The translations under genes and the position numbers were made by a program. A DNA stretch of 64,000 nucleotides from Bordetella holmesii ATCC 51541. Its GTDB lineage: Bacteria; Pseudomonadota; Gammaproteobacteria; Burkholderiales; Burkholderiaceae_B. Location: positions 2,108,001 to 2,172,000 of the forward strand of contig CP007494.1 in assembly GCA_000612485.1 (NCBI GenBank), written 5' to 3'. Each line of letters starts with the position of its first letter. Positions within the stretch are counted from its first letter, which is position 1. Positions 56,476 through 64,000 of this stretch are shown in pieces. The notes under the pieces were generated by a model. The model saw nothing but the letters and a program-made list of their open reading frames with translations, had not been told where the DNA came from and searched no databases.

Positions 56476-57978
56476 ATGAAAAAAAACGATTCGTCCACCC
56501 TGTATGTTCGCCGCCTCTTTGCTGCCCTGATGATGGGGGCGGCGTTGACGCTGGCGCAGGCCCCGCTGGTTGCTCACGCGCAAACCCCGGTTGCCGGTGG
56601 AGTGTTGCCAGATTTCACCTCCATCGTTGAAAAAGCCGAGCCGGCCGTCGTCAACATTCGCACCACAGCAACCGTTCCCGCACGCGGTGGCCCTGGCGGC
56701 CCTGGTGGCGCAGGCGGTGGCGGCGACCCCTACGAACTGTTTCGCTGGTTCTTTGGGCCGGATTTCCAGCCGCCTGGCGCGGCCCCTGGACAGCGCCGGC
56801 AACAGCCGCAGCCTCAGGGAGAGGAGCGTACCGTGCCGCGTGGCGTGGGGTCGGGCTTCTTCATCTCCGATGACGGCTACATCATGACGAACAATCACGT
56901 CATCAGCGATGCGGCCGACATTATCGTTACGCTGACCGACGGCCGTGAGTTCAAGGCCAAGGTCATCGGTTCGGATGAGCGCACCGACGTGGCCCTCATC
57001 AAGATCGACGCCAAGGGCATGACGGCGTTGCCGGTCGGTGACACGAAGAAGCTCAAGAAGGGGCAGTGGGTACTGGCCATCGGTTCGCCGTTCGGTCTGG
57101 ACTCCACGGTGACTTCCGGTATCGTCAGCGCCATCGGCCGCGACACCGGCGAGTATCTGCCTTTCATTCAGACGGACGTGGCCGTGAATCCGGGTAACTC
57201 GGGTGGTCCGTTGTTGAACATGCAAGGCGATGTGGTCGGCATCAATTCGCAGATTATTTCGCGTAGCGGTGGCTTCATGGGTATTTCCCTGGCCATTCCC
57301 ATCGATGAAGCAATGCGTGTGGTGGATCAACTGCGCACGACCGGTAAGGTCACGCGCGGCCGCATCGGTGTGCAGATCGGTGAGGTGGGTAAGGACGTGG
57401 CCGAGGCTATCGGTCTGCCGCGCGCCGAAGGCGCCTTGGTCAGCAGCGTCGAGCCTGATGGTCCTGCCGACAAGGCCGGCGTCCAACCTGGCGACGTCAT
57501 CCTGAAGTTCAATGATCAGGCCATCAAGCGTTGGTCGGATCTGCCGCGTGTGGTGGGCGATACCAAGCCGGACGCTACGGGCAAGCTGAAAGTCTGGCGC
57601 AAGGGTAAGACGGTGACCCTGGATGTCAAGGTTGCCGAGCTCAAGGTTGAGCAGACCGCTGCGGCAGGCAAGGGCGGCAAGGATGCCGCTCCTGCGGTTG
57701 ACAATCATCTCGGCCTGAGCGTGACGGACGTGCCCGCTGATACGCAGAAGAAGCTGCGCATCAAGGGCGGTGTGCTGGTGCGTGCCGCCGAAGGCGCCGC
57801 GGCTTCGGCGGGCCTGCAAGAAGGCGACATCGTGTTGGCCATCAATGATGTCGATGTGGTCAATGCTGCTCAGTTCGCCAAGGCGGTAGGCAAGCTCGAC
57901 AAGGGCAAGACCGTGGGTCTGCTGGTTCGCCGCGGCGATCAAAGCCAATGGGTAGCGGTGCAGCCTTCCAGCAAATAA
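56476..57978 (+). CDS. mucD: DegP/HtrA-type periplasmic serine protease MucD
   Basis: This 500-residue protease-chaperone has a signal peptide (FAALMMGAALTLAQAPLVAHA), a Gly-rich segment (GGPGGPGGAGGGGD) and a trypsin-like domain. Its triad is MTNNHVISDA (His), ERTDVALIKID (Asp) and NPGNSGGPLLN (Ser). Two PDZ domains follow (RGRIGVQIGEVGKDVAEAI onward, and the final NHLGLSVTDVP region). It degrades misfolded envelope proteins and limits the sigma-E response. CCGGAG 7 bases before the ATG supports independent initiation. The TAA stop lies inside the 8-bp target duplication of the IS1001-type element, so the protein is untouched. Confidence 0.93.
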   Translation: MKKNDSSTLYVRRLFAALMMGAALTLAQAPLVAHAQTPVAGGVLPDFTSIVEKAEPAVVNIRTTATVPARGGPGGPGGAGGGGDPYELFRWFFGPDFQPPGAAPGQRRQQPQPQGEERTVPRGVGSGFFISDDGYIMTNNHVISDAADIIVTLTDGREFKAKVIGSDERTDVALIKIDAKGMTALPVGDTKKLKKGQWVLAIGSPFGLDSTVTSGIVSAIGRDTGEYLPFIQTDVAVNPGNSGGPLLNMQGDVVGINSQIISRSGGFMGISLAIPIDEAMRVVDQLRTTGKVTRGRIGVQIGEVGKDVAEAIGLPRAEGALVSSVEPDGPADKAGVQPGDVILKFNDQAIKRWSDLPRVVGDTKPDATGKLKVWRKGKTVTLDVKVAELKVEQTAAAGKGGKDAAPAVDNHLGLSVTDVPADTQKKLRIKGGVLVRAAEGAAASAGLQEGDIVLAINDVDVVNAAQFAKAVGKLDKGKTVGLLVRRGDQSQWVAVQPSSK

Positions 57979-59294
57979 AAGGTTCATCGCGGAATAGCGT
58001 GGAGCCGTGCTTGATTGCCGTTACGCTTGATCCTTGATTTTTCAAGGATCAAGGCCGGGATCATGCTGGACCGCAAGACGATCGAGAGGTTGGGTGGGTG
58101 GGAAGGTTATCGGGTGGAGCGGGTCGTGTGGCCTGAAGGTGAGAGCCGGACGGTCACGATTTACCTGAAGCCTTCAGCGCGAACGATGCACTGCGAGCAC
58201 TGCGGCAACCGATGTCGGCAGGTGCATGAGACGACCACGCGCCGGGTGCGGGATCTGCCGCTAATGGCGCTGCGAGTGACGCTGGTAGTGCCGCGTCGGC
58301 GGGTCTGGTGCGAGCAGTGCGGTGGACCGCATCTGGAGAGGCTGAGCTGGCTGGGCCGTTACCAGCGAGTGACCGACCGGCTGGCCGAGGCGGTCAGCCA
58401 GTTGCTTGAGTCCAGCAACATTCTGGCCGTGGCGCGCTTCTTCCAACTGGGTTGGCACACGGTCAAGGCGCTGGACAAGGCCCTGCTGCGACGGGCGATC
58501 CAAGAGCCGGACTGGAGCCAGATCCACTACCTAGCGATGGACGAGTTCGCTCTACACAAGGGCCATCGTTATGCCACGGTCGTTGTCGATCCGATCCGCC
58601 GTCAGGTGCTATGGATCGGTGATGGCCGCTCGCGCGAGACGGCCAGAGCCTTCTTCGAACAACTGCCAACTGGGGTTGCCCAGCAGATCCGGGCCGTAGC
58701 GATCGACATGACGACGGCCTATGAGCTGGAGATCCAGGCCAACTGCCCCAACGCCGAGATCGTCTACGACCTGTTCCACGTCGTGGCCAAGTACGGCCGT
58801 GAAGTGATAGACCGGGTGCGTGTAGACCAAGCGAACCAGTTGCGGCACGACAAGCCGGCCCGCCGGGTGATCAAGTCCAGTCGCTGGCTACTGCTGCGCA
58901 ATCGCAAAAACCTCGATCCGTGCCAATCGGTAAAGTTGGACGAGTTGCTCCAGGCCAACCAGCCCTTGCTCACCGCTTATCTGATGCGCGATGAGCTCAA
59001 ACAGCTGTGGTTCTACCAACACCCCGGCTACGCCCGCCAGGCATGGGATCACTGGCTGCAACAGGCTCAGGGCAGCGGCATCGCCGCCTTGGCTCACTTC
59101 GCGCTCAAGCTAAAAGCCTATCTGCACGGGATTCTGTCTTGCTGTCGCCACCGGCTCAACACCAGCATCGTCGAGGGCATCAACAACACCATCAAAGTCA
59201 TCAAGCGCCGCGCCTACGGCTACCGCGATCAGAAGTACTTCTTCCTCAAGATCCGGTCTGCATTCCCCGGTATTCCTCGATGAACCAAATAAAA
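57973..59294 (+). mobile_element. IS1001-type ISL3-family element (1306 bp) with 8-bp target duplication
   Basis: The element runs 57981-59286, exactly the length known for IS1001. AAATAAAA is directly repeated on both sides (57973-57980 and 59287-59294). The ends are imperfect inverted repeats: GGTTCATCGCGGAATAGCG on the left and, read inward from the right, GGTTCATCGAGGAATACCG. It encodes one transposase on the plus strand. Together with IS481 it points to B. holmesii (hIS1001) rather than B. parapertussis. The insertion is at the mucD stop codon and separates mucD from its own terminator. Confidence 0.96.
58063..59283 (+). CDS. IS1001-type ISL3-family transposase
   Basis: This 406-residue protein starts MLDRKTIERLGGWEGYRVER. 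Its N-terminus carries a CxxC zinc-finger pair (CEHCGNRC, WCEQCGGPH) and a helix-turn-helix (NILAVARFFQLGWHTVKALD). The DDE core follows: YLAMDEFALHKGHRYATVVV, AIDMTTAYELEIQANCPN and the C-terminal NTSIVEGINNTIKVIKRRAYG with the last acidic residue. The frame is complete, so unlike the IS481 and IS407-group copies here it could be active. Confidence 0.94.
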   Translation: MLDRKTIERLGGWEGYRVERVVWPEGESRTVTIYLKPSARTMHCEHCGNRCRQVHETTTRRVRDLPLMALRVTLVVPRRRVWCEQCGGPHLERLSWLGRYQRVTDRLAEAVSQLLESSNILAVARFFQLGWHTVKALDKALLRRAIQEPDWSQIHYLAMDEFALHKGHRYATVVVDPIRRQVLWIGDGRSRETARAFFEQLPTGVAQQIRAVAIDMTTAYELEIQANCPNAEIVYDLFHVVAKYGREVIDRVRVDQANQLRHDKPARRVIKSSRWLLLRNRKNLDPCQSVKLDELLQANQPLLTAYLMRDELKQLWFYQHPGYARQAWDHWLQQAQGSGIAALAHFALKLKAYLHGILSCCRHRLNTSIVEGINNTIKVIKRRAYGYRDQKYFFLKIRSAFPGIPR

Positions 59295-59325
59295 GCCAAG
59301 ACCGGCTAAAATGGCTGGTTGCCGC

Positions 59326-59355
59326 AAGAGGGGCGCATGGCGCCCCCTCTTATTT
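59326..59355 (+). terminator. Displaced terminator of the mucD operon
   Basis: AAGAGGGGCGC and GCGCCCCCTCTT pair around ATG with one bulged C, followed by ATTTT. It lies just beyond the IS1001-type element. Before insertion it would have been about 40 bp downstream of the mucD stop, the natural position for its terminator. Confidence 0.8.
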
Positions 59356-59365
59356 TGGCGCTGCC

Positions 59366-60419
59366 GCTAGGTGTGAAGATTCAATAGGTTGTATGCATGG
59401 TTCATCCGAACCGGATTTGAGAAACTGGAAATCGCCAACCCCCCAGTTCACTCAAGGAGCCCGGCCGGATGAACACCCATAAGCATGCCCGATTGACCTT
59501 CCTACGTCGACTCGAAATGGTCCAGCAATTGATCGCCCATCAAGTTTGTGTGCCTGAAGCGGCCCGCGCCTATGGGGTCACCGCGCCGACTGTGCGCAAA
59601 TGGCTGGGCCGCTTCCTGGCTCAGGGCCAGGCGGGCTTGGCCGATGCGTCCTCGCGCCCGACGGTCTCGCCCCGAGCGATTGCGCCGGCCAAGGCGCTGG
59701 CTATCGTGGAGCTGCGCCGCAAGCGGCTGACCCAAGCGCGCATCGCCCAGGCGCTGGGCGTGTCAGCCAGCACCGTCAGCCGCGTCCTGGCCCGCGCCGG
59801 TCTGTCGCACCTGGCCGACCTGGAGCCGGCCGAGCCGGTGGTGCGCTACGAGCATCAGGCCCCGGCGATCTGCTGCACATCGACATCAAGAAGCTGGGAC
59901 GTATCCAGCGCCCTGGCCACCGGGTCACGGGCAACCGACGCGATACCGTTGAGGGGGCCGGCTGGGACTTCGTCTTCGTGGCCATCGATGACCACGCCCG
60001 CGTGGCCTTCACCGACATCCACCCCGACGAGCGCTTCCCCAGCGCCGTCCAGTTCCTCAAGGACGCAGTGGCCTACTACCAGCGCCTGGGCGTGACCATC
60101 CAGCGCTTGCTCACCGACAATGGCTCGGCCTTTCGCAGCCGCGCCTTCGCCGCGCTGTGCCATGAGCTGGGCATCAAGCACCGCTTTACCCGACCTTACC
60201 GCCCACAGACCAATGGCAAGGCCGAACGCTTCATCCAGTCGGCCTTGCGTGAGTGGGCTTACGCTCACACCTACCAGAACTCCCAACACCGAGCCGATGC
60301 CATGAAATCCTGGCTACACCACTACAACTGGCATCGACCCCACCAAGGCATCGGGCGCGCTGTACCCATCTCCAGACTCAACCTGGACGAATACAACCTA
60401 TTGACAGTTCACAGCTAGG
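59366..60419 (+). mobile_element. IS481 copy 2 (1042 bp, between mucD and lepA) with 6-bp target duplication
   Basis: The element runs 59372-60413, flanked by GCTAGG at 59366-59371 and 60414-60419. The ends are TGTGAAGATTCAATAGG on the left and, inverted, TGTGAACTGTCAATAGG on the right. The transposase is on the plus strand, opposite to copy 1. It sits in the mucD-lepA gap, about 70 bp after the IS1001-type element, and disrupts no coding sequence. The two IS481 copies have the same length but different single-base losses. Confidence 0.97.
59469..60418 (+). pseudogene. IS481 transposase, frameshifted at a C-run
   Basis: The frame is open from MNTHKHARLTFLRRLEM to VVRYEHQAP, then breaks at a four-C run (59860-59863). 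Copy 1 has five Cs there and reads through as GDLLHIDIKKLGRIQRPGH. The 3' part in the other frame is the complete DDE core, including GAGWDFVFVAIDDHARV, which is broken in copy 1. The two copies complement each other: each has one base missing at a different homopolymer. The TAG stop (60416-60418) lies in the duplicated target. Confidence 0.9.
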
Positions 60420-60472
60420 CGTGCCCGCGCTGCCGCCTGTCGCGGCCCTCGGTCTGTGCTACGTCCCTATTT

Positions 60473-60478
60473 TATAAT
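60473..60478 (+). promoter_or_regulatory. Candidate -10 box of lepA
   Basis: A perfect TATAAT lies only 7 bases before the lepA ATG at 60486. No Shine-Dalgarno sequence lies between them and no good -35 is visible. If it is used, the transcript would start at or next to the ATG (leaderless). It survives between IS481 and the gene. Confidence 0.4.
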
Positions 60479-60485
60479 TTCATCT

Positions 60486-62279
60486 ATGCAGCATATCCGT
60501 AACTTTTCCATCATTGCCCACATCGACCATGGCAAATCGACATTGGCCGACCGCCTCATTCACCGTTGTGGCGGCCTGGCGGATCGCGAAATGTCAGCTC
60601 AGGTGTTGGACTCGATGGATATCGAGCGCGAGCGCGGCATAACGATCAAGGCGCAGACTGCGGCGCTGCAGTACAAGGCTCAGGACGGCAAGATCTACAA
60701 CCTCAACCTGATCGACACACCGGGGCATGTGGACTTCTCCTACGAGGTCAGCCGCTCGCTGTCAGCATGTGAGGGGGCGCTGCTGGTGGTCGATGCCTCG
60801 CAGGGCGTAGAGGCGCAGACCGTGGCCAACTGTTATACCGCCATCGATCTTGGCGTTGAGGTGCTGGCGGTCCTGAACAAGATGGACCTGCCCCAGGCCG
60901 ATCCAGATGGTGCGCGCCAGGAAGTCGAGGATGTGATTGGCATCGATGCCACGGATGCCGTGCTGGCCAGTGCCAAGACAGGGATGGGGATCGACGAGAT
61001 CCTGGAAATGGTCGTCGCGCGTGTGCCGCCGCCCAAGGGCGACCCAGCGGCGCCATTGCAGGCCCTCATCATTGACTCATGGTTCGACAACTACGTCGGC
61101 GTGGTGATGTTGGTGCGTATCGTCAACGGCGTGCTGCGGCCCAAGGACAAGATTCTGCTGATGGCTTCGGGCGCGACGCATCTGTGCGAGCAGACAGGGG
61201 TGTTTACGCCCAAATCGCAGCAACGCCCCCATCTGTCCGCGGGCGAAGTGGGTTTTGTCATCGCGGGCATCAAAGAGCTGGCCAATGCCAAGGTGGGCGA
61301 TACGATTACCCTGGCCGGCAAGCCGGCAACCGAACCGTTGCCTGGCTTCAAAGAGGTCCAGCCGCAGGTGTTCGCCGGTCTGTATCCGGTCGAGAGCTCC
61401 GAATACGATCAGTTGCGTGATTCGCTGGAGAAACTCAAGCTCAACGACGCGGCGCTGATGTTCGAGCCGGAAGTCTTGCAAGCCTTGGGGTTTGGCTTTC
61501 GCTGCGGCTTTCTGGGCCTGCTGCACATGGAAATCGTGCAGGAGCGGCTCGAGCGCGAGTTTGACATGGACATCATCACCACCGCGCCGTCGGTGGTCTA
61601 TGAGGTTCAGGAGCGCGATGGCACGGTGCTGACCATCGAAAGCCCGTCGCGCATGCCTGACGTGGGCAAGATTGCCGATATTCGAGAACCCATCGTCAAG
61701 GTCACCTTGTTCATGCCCCAGGAGTATGTGGGGCCGGTCATGACGCTGTGCAACAACAAGCGCGGCACGCAGATCAACATGACCTACCACGGACGCCAGG
61801 TGCATTTGACCTATGAGATTCCGCTGGCCGAGATCGTGTTGGACTTCTTCGACCGCTTGAAGTCGGTCTCGCGCGGCTATGCCTCCATGGACTATGAATT
61901 CCTGGAGTACCGATCCGCGGACGTGGTCAAAGTGGACTTGCTGATCAACAGCGACCGGGTCGACGCCCTGGCGATGATCGTTCACCGCTCCAATGCGCGC
62001 TATCGTGCGCGCGAGGTTGTCTCGCGCATGCGTGAGCTCATCCCCCGTCAAATGTATGACGTGGCCATTCAAGCCGCTATCGGTGCGGAAGTGATCGCTC
62101 GCGAGAACGTCAAGGCATTGCGCAAGAACGTGCTGGCCAAGTGCTATGGCGGCGATATCAGCCGCAAGAAAAAACTGCTGGAAAAGCAGAAGGCCGGCAA
62201 GAAACGCATGAAGCAGGTCGGCACGGTCGAGATCCCGCAAGAGGCCTTTCTGGCCATTCTGCAAGTCGAAGACAAGTAG
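60486..62279 (+). CDS. lepA: Elongation factor 4 (LepA)
   Basis: This 597-residue translational GTPase has G1 [14 protein letters not shown], the G2 region [16 protein letters not shown]3 [17 protein letters not shown]4 [11 protein letters not shown] and G5 [12 protein letters not shown]-like domains and the LepA-specific C-terminal domain follow ([40 protein letters not shown]). It acts on stalled or mispositioned ribosomes and 30S assembly. The ATG at 60486 ([14 protein letters not shown]) matches the family start. It heads lepA-lepB-rnc-era; two IS elements now separate it from mucD. Confidence 0.97.
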   Translation: MQHIRNFSIIAHIDHGKSTLADRLIHRCGGLADREMSAQVLDSMDIERERGITIKAQTAALQYKAQDGKIYNLNLIDTPGHVDFSYEVSRSLSACEGALLVVDASQGVEAQTVANCYTAIDLGVEVLAVLNKMDLPQADPDGARQEVEDVIGIDATDAVLASAKTGMGIDEILEMVVARVPPPKGDPAAPLQALIIDSWFDNYVGVVMLVRIVNGVLRPKDKILLMASGATHLCEQTGVFTPKSQQRPHLSAGEVGFVIAGIKELANAKVGDTITLAGKPATEPLPGFKEVQPQVFAGLYPVESSEYDQLRDSLEKLKLNDAALMFEPEVLQALGFGFRCGFLGLLHMEIVQERLEREFDMDIITTAPSVVYEVQERDGTVLTIESPSRMPDVGKIADIREPIVKVTLFMPQEYVGPVMTLCNNKRGTQINMTYHGRQVHLTYEIPLAEIVLDFFDRLKSVSRGYASMDYEFLEYRSADVVKVDLLINSDRVDALAMIVHRSNARYRAREVVSRMRELIPRQMYDVAIQAAIGAEVIARENVKALRKNVLAKCYGGDISRKKKLLEKQKAGKKRMKQVGTVEIPQEAFLAILQVEDK

Positions 62280-62302
62280 CAACCGTATAGGCGGTAGAGA
62301 CA

Positions 62303-63187
62303 ATGAGCTGGAATTTTGCCCTCATCCTTTTTGTGCTGTTGGTCGTGACCGGCGTGATCTGGGCGCTGGATCTGCTGATCTGGCGCAAGGCGCGCAGGCG
62401 TCGCGCCCAGGCCGCGGCCGAGCAGGTGCAGGCCGCCGGTATCAGCGACCCGGCAGAGGCCGAGCGTTTGCGCCAGGATGCCGTCGATCAGGCCAACAAG
62501 ATGCCCTGGTGGATCGAGTACGCCGTAAGTTTTTTTCCGGTCATTCTCTTCGTGTTCGTATTGCGCTCCTTTGTGGTCGAACCCTTCCGCATCCCTTCGG
62601 GTTCAATGTTGCCCACCTTGCAATCGGGCGATCTCATCCTGGTGAACAAATTCGGCTACGGCATACGCTTGCCGGTCATCGACAAGAAGGTGATTGATCT
62701 GGGTTCGCCGCAACGTGGCGATGTGGTGGTGTTCCGTTATCCGGTAGATCCTGATGTGGATTACATCAAGCGCATCGTCGGGCTGCCTGGCGATGAGGTT
62801 GCCTACCTGGACAAAAAGCTATACATCAACGGCGAACTGGTCCCTCACGTGCGTGATGGCGATTATTTTGAGCCGGATCGCGTGTCCTATGTGGCTCAAT
62901 ATAAAGAGAAATTAGGAGGCGTTGAGCACAAAATACTGCTGGATGAAAACAAATTCCAGGATTTTGGGCCAATCTGGAAATTTCCCAACATGGAGAACTG
63001 CCAGTACTTGCGCAATGGAGTACGCTGCAAGGTACCCGAAGGCCAGTACTTCGCCATGGGTGATAACCGTGACAATAGTGCCGATAGCCGTTACTGGGGT
63101 TTTGTTCCTGACAGTAATATCGTTGGCAAGGCATTCTTTGTCTGGATGAATTTTGGCGACTTGAGCCGTATAGGCCGTTTTCACTGA
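62303..63187 (+). CDS. lepB: Signal peptidase I
   Basis: This 294-residue inner-membrane protease removes Sec and Tat signal peptides. Two N-terminal membrane segments (residues about 4-27 and 72-90) precede the catalytic Ser/Lys dyad: S101 in [15 protein letters not shown] and the lysine in [15 protein letters not shown]. Box [19 protein letters not shown], is conserved. lepB normally follows lepA directly, as here (23 bp), with rnc 5 bp downstream. Length is normal. Confidence 0.97.
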   Translation: MSWNFALILFVLLVVTGVIWALDLLIWRKARRRRAQAAAEQVQAAGISDPAEAERLRQDAVDQANKMPWWIEYAVSFFPVILFVFVLRSFVVEPFRIPSGSMLPTLQSGDLILVNKFGYGIRLPVIDKKVIDLGSPQRGDVVVFRYPVDPDVDYIKRIVGLPGDEVAYLDKKLYINGELVPHVRDGDYFEPDRVSYVAQYKEKLGGVEHKILLDENKFQDFGPIWKFPNMENCQYLRNGVRCKVPEGQYFAMGDNRDNSADSRYWGFVPDSNIVGKAFFVWMNFGDLSRIGRFH

Positions 63188-63192
63188 TAGTC

Positions 63193-63948
63193 ATGTCCTT
63201 AGCCACGCTGGAAACCCGCCTCGGTCATCATTTTGGCGATCAGGCATTGCTTGAGCAGGCGCTCACGCACCGTAGCCACGGTGCGCGCCACAACGAGCGC
63301 CTGGAGTTTCTCGGCGACTCCGTACTGAACTTCGTCGTCGCCGCCATGCTGTTCGAGCGTTATGCCAAGCTGGACGAAGGCGATTTGTCGCGCGTGCGCG
63401 CCAACCTCGTCAAGCAGGCGTCGCTGGCCGATATCGCGCAGCGCCTCGATTTGTCGCTTTATCTGCGTCTCGGAGAAGGCGAGTTGAAGAGCGGAGGATT
63501 TCGACGCCCGTCCATCCTTGCCGACACGGTCGAGGCATTGTTTGGCGCCGTGTTTCTCGACGCCGGGTTCGCCGCAGCGCGTACGGTGATCGAGCGCCAG
63601 TACGACCCGGTGCTCGCCAGCGTCGATCCGCAGACCCTTGGCAAGGACGCCAAGACGCTGCTGCAGGAGTTCTTGCAGGGCCGTAAGATGGCCTTGCCCA
63701 TTTACACCGTGGTCGCTACGCACGGGGCCGCGCACAGTCAGCAGTTCGAGGTGGAGTGCGCTATTCCAGCTCTCGAAATCAAGGTGACGGCCGGTGGCGC
63801 AAGCCGCCGTGCCGCCGAACAATCCGCCGCCAAGCTGGCCCTGGAGGCCGCCCAGGCGGTCAGTCCGCGAGTCGCGCGCAAAGGCGGCCGCGCGCGCAAG
63901 ACGGCACAACTGTCGCTGCCGGTGGCAGTGGCTCAAGAGGTTAAATGA
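63193..63948 (+). CDS. rnc: Ribonuclease III
   Basis: This 251-residue double-strand-specific endonuclease has the catalytic signature [35 protein letters not shown] with the second acidic residues, and a C-terminal dsRNA-binding domain ([36 protein letters not shown]). It matures rRNA precursors. The stop overlaps the era ATG (ATGA), the conserved rnc-era coupling. Confidence 0.96.
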   Translation: MSLATLETRLGHHFGDQALLEQALTHRSHGARHNERLEFLGDSVLNFVVAAMLFERYAKLDEGDLSRVRANLVKQASLADIAQRLDLSLYLRLGEGELKSGGFRRPSILADTVEALFGAVFLDAGFAAARTVIERQYDPVLASVDPQTLGKDAKTLLQEFLQGRKMALPIYTVVATHGAAHSQQFEVECAIPALEIKVTAGGASRRAAEQSAAKLALEAAQAVSPRVARKGGRARKTAQLSLPVAVAQEVK

Positions 63949-64000
63949 GTTCCCAAGCTTTTCGTACCGGCTTCGTCGCTATCGTGGGCCGCCCCAATGT
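63945..64000 (+). CDS. era: GTPase Era, 5' end (truncated by window edge)
   Basis: Eighteen codons are visible: [18 protein letters not shown], the start of Era up to the first part of the Walker A loop (GRPNVGKST). The ATG overlaps the rnc stop by 4 bp. Era binds the 3' end of 16S rRNA during 30S assembly. The call relies on these residues and on its fixed place after rnc. Confidence 0.9.
   Translation, partial: MSSQAFRTGFVAIVGRPN

Noticed and set aside
61077..62303. 408-codon minus-strand frame opposite lepA
   Set aside because: A shadow of the lepA coding sequence, rich in His/Arg/Gln and without motifs.

Overview
The window is chromosomal DNA of a Bordetella species, most plausibly Bordetella holmesii. 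The core genes are betaproteobacterial and arranged as in Bordetella (rpmF-plsX-fabHDG-acpP-fabF-rpoE-rseA-rseB-mucD-lepA-lepB-rnc-era; trpBA-accD; divergent rne/rluC). It carries two IS481 copies, one 1306-bp IS1001-type element and two IS407-group IS3 elements. Having IS481 and an IS1001-like element together is the known B. holmesii pattern. This assignment is inference from IS content and gene order; no database search was possible.

Layout. 1-4.9 kb: the 3' end of ligA, a polar amino-acid/cystine-type ABC transporter, a parvulin PPIase, bolA, yciB and msrB. 4.9-6.6 kb: bioM-bioN-bioY biotin ECF transporter, with bioY internally deleted. 6.9-11.8 kb: an apparently intact branched-chain amino-acid type ABC transporter with a fused permease-ATPase. 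11.8-14.9 kb: a frameshifted phospholipase C and a branched-chain aminotransferase. 15.0-19.3 kb: a second liv-type cluster that is decayed (livM split by IS481, binding protein cut by a nonsense codon, IS407-group element 28 bp upstream). 20.7-32.8 kb: nth, rnfB, phaZ, fpr, fdxA, pncB, a RidA protein, a broken flavodoxin-like gene, mtfA, relA, an MFS transporter and argE. 32.9-36.6 kb: trpB, trpA, accD and a lipid A deacylase (pagL). 36.7-37.9 kb: second IS407-group copy. 38.0-47.1 kb: rne, rluC, a HAD phosphatase, msrPQ, an amidase, a tetrapyrrole-methylase-family protein and a Maf protein. 47.3-53.9 kb: the fatty-acid and ribosomal cluster. 53.9-58.0 kb: the sigma-E envelope-stress operon. 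58.0-60.4 kb: the IS1001-type element and IS481 lie back to back between mucD and lepA. 60.5-64 kb: lepA, lepB, rnc and the start of era.

The main biological signal is reductive genome decay, not a new defence or biosynthetic system. At least seven host genes are broken: bolA, bioY, plc, livM, the liv binding protein, a flavodoxin gene and the rseB 3' end. All four IS481/IS407 transposases carry homopolymer-length frameshifts. Two host frameshifts, in bolA and rseB, abolish the stop codon and join the gene in frame to the next one. They create open BolA-PPIase and RseB-MucD reading frames whose second half begins with its own signal peptide. These two accidental fusions, the IS481 target-site observations and the missing target duplication at one IS407-group copy are the items most worth checking. 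No tRNA, rRNA, CRISPR array, prophage or recognisable novel system was found.
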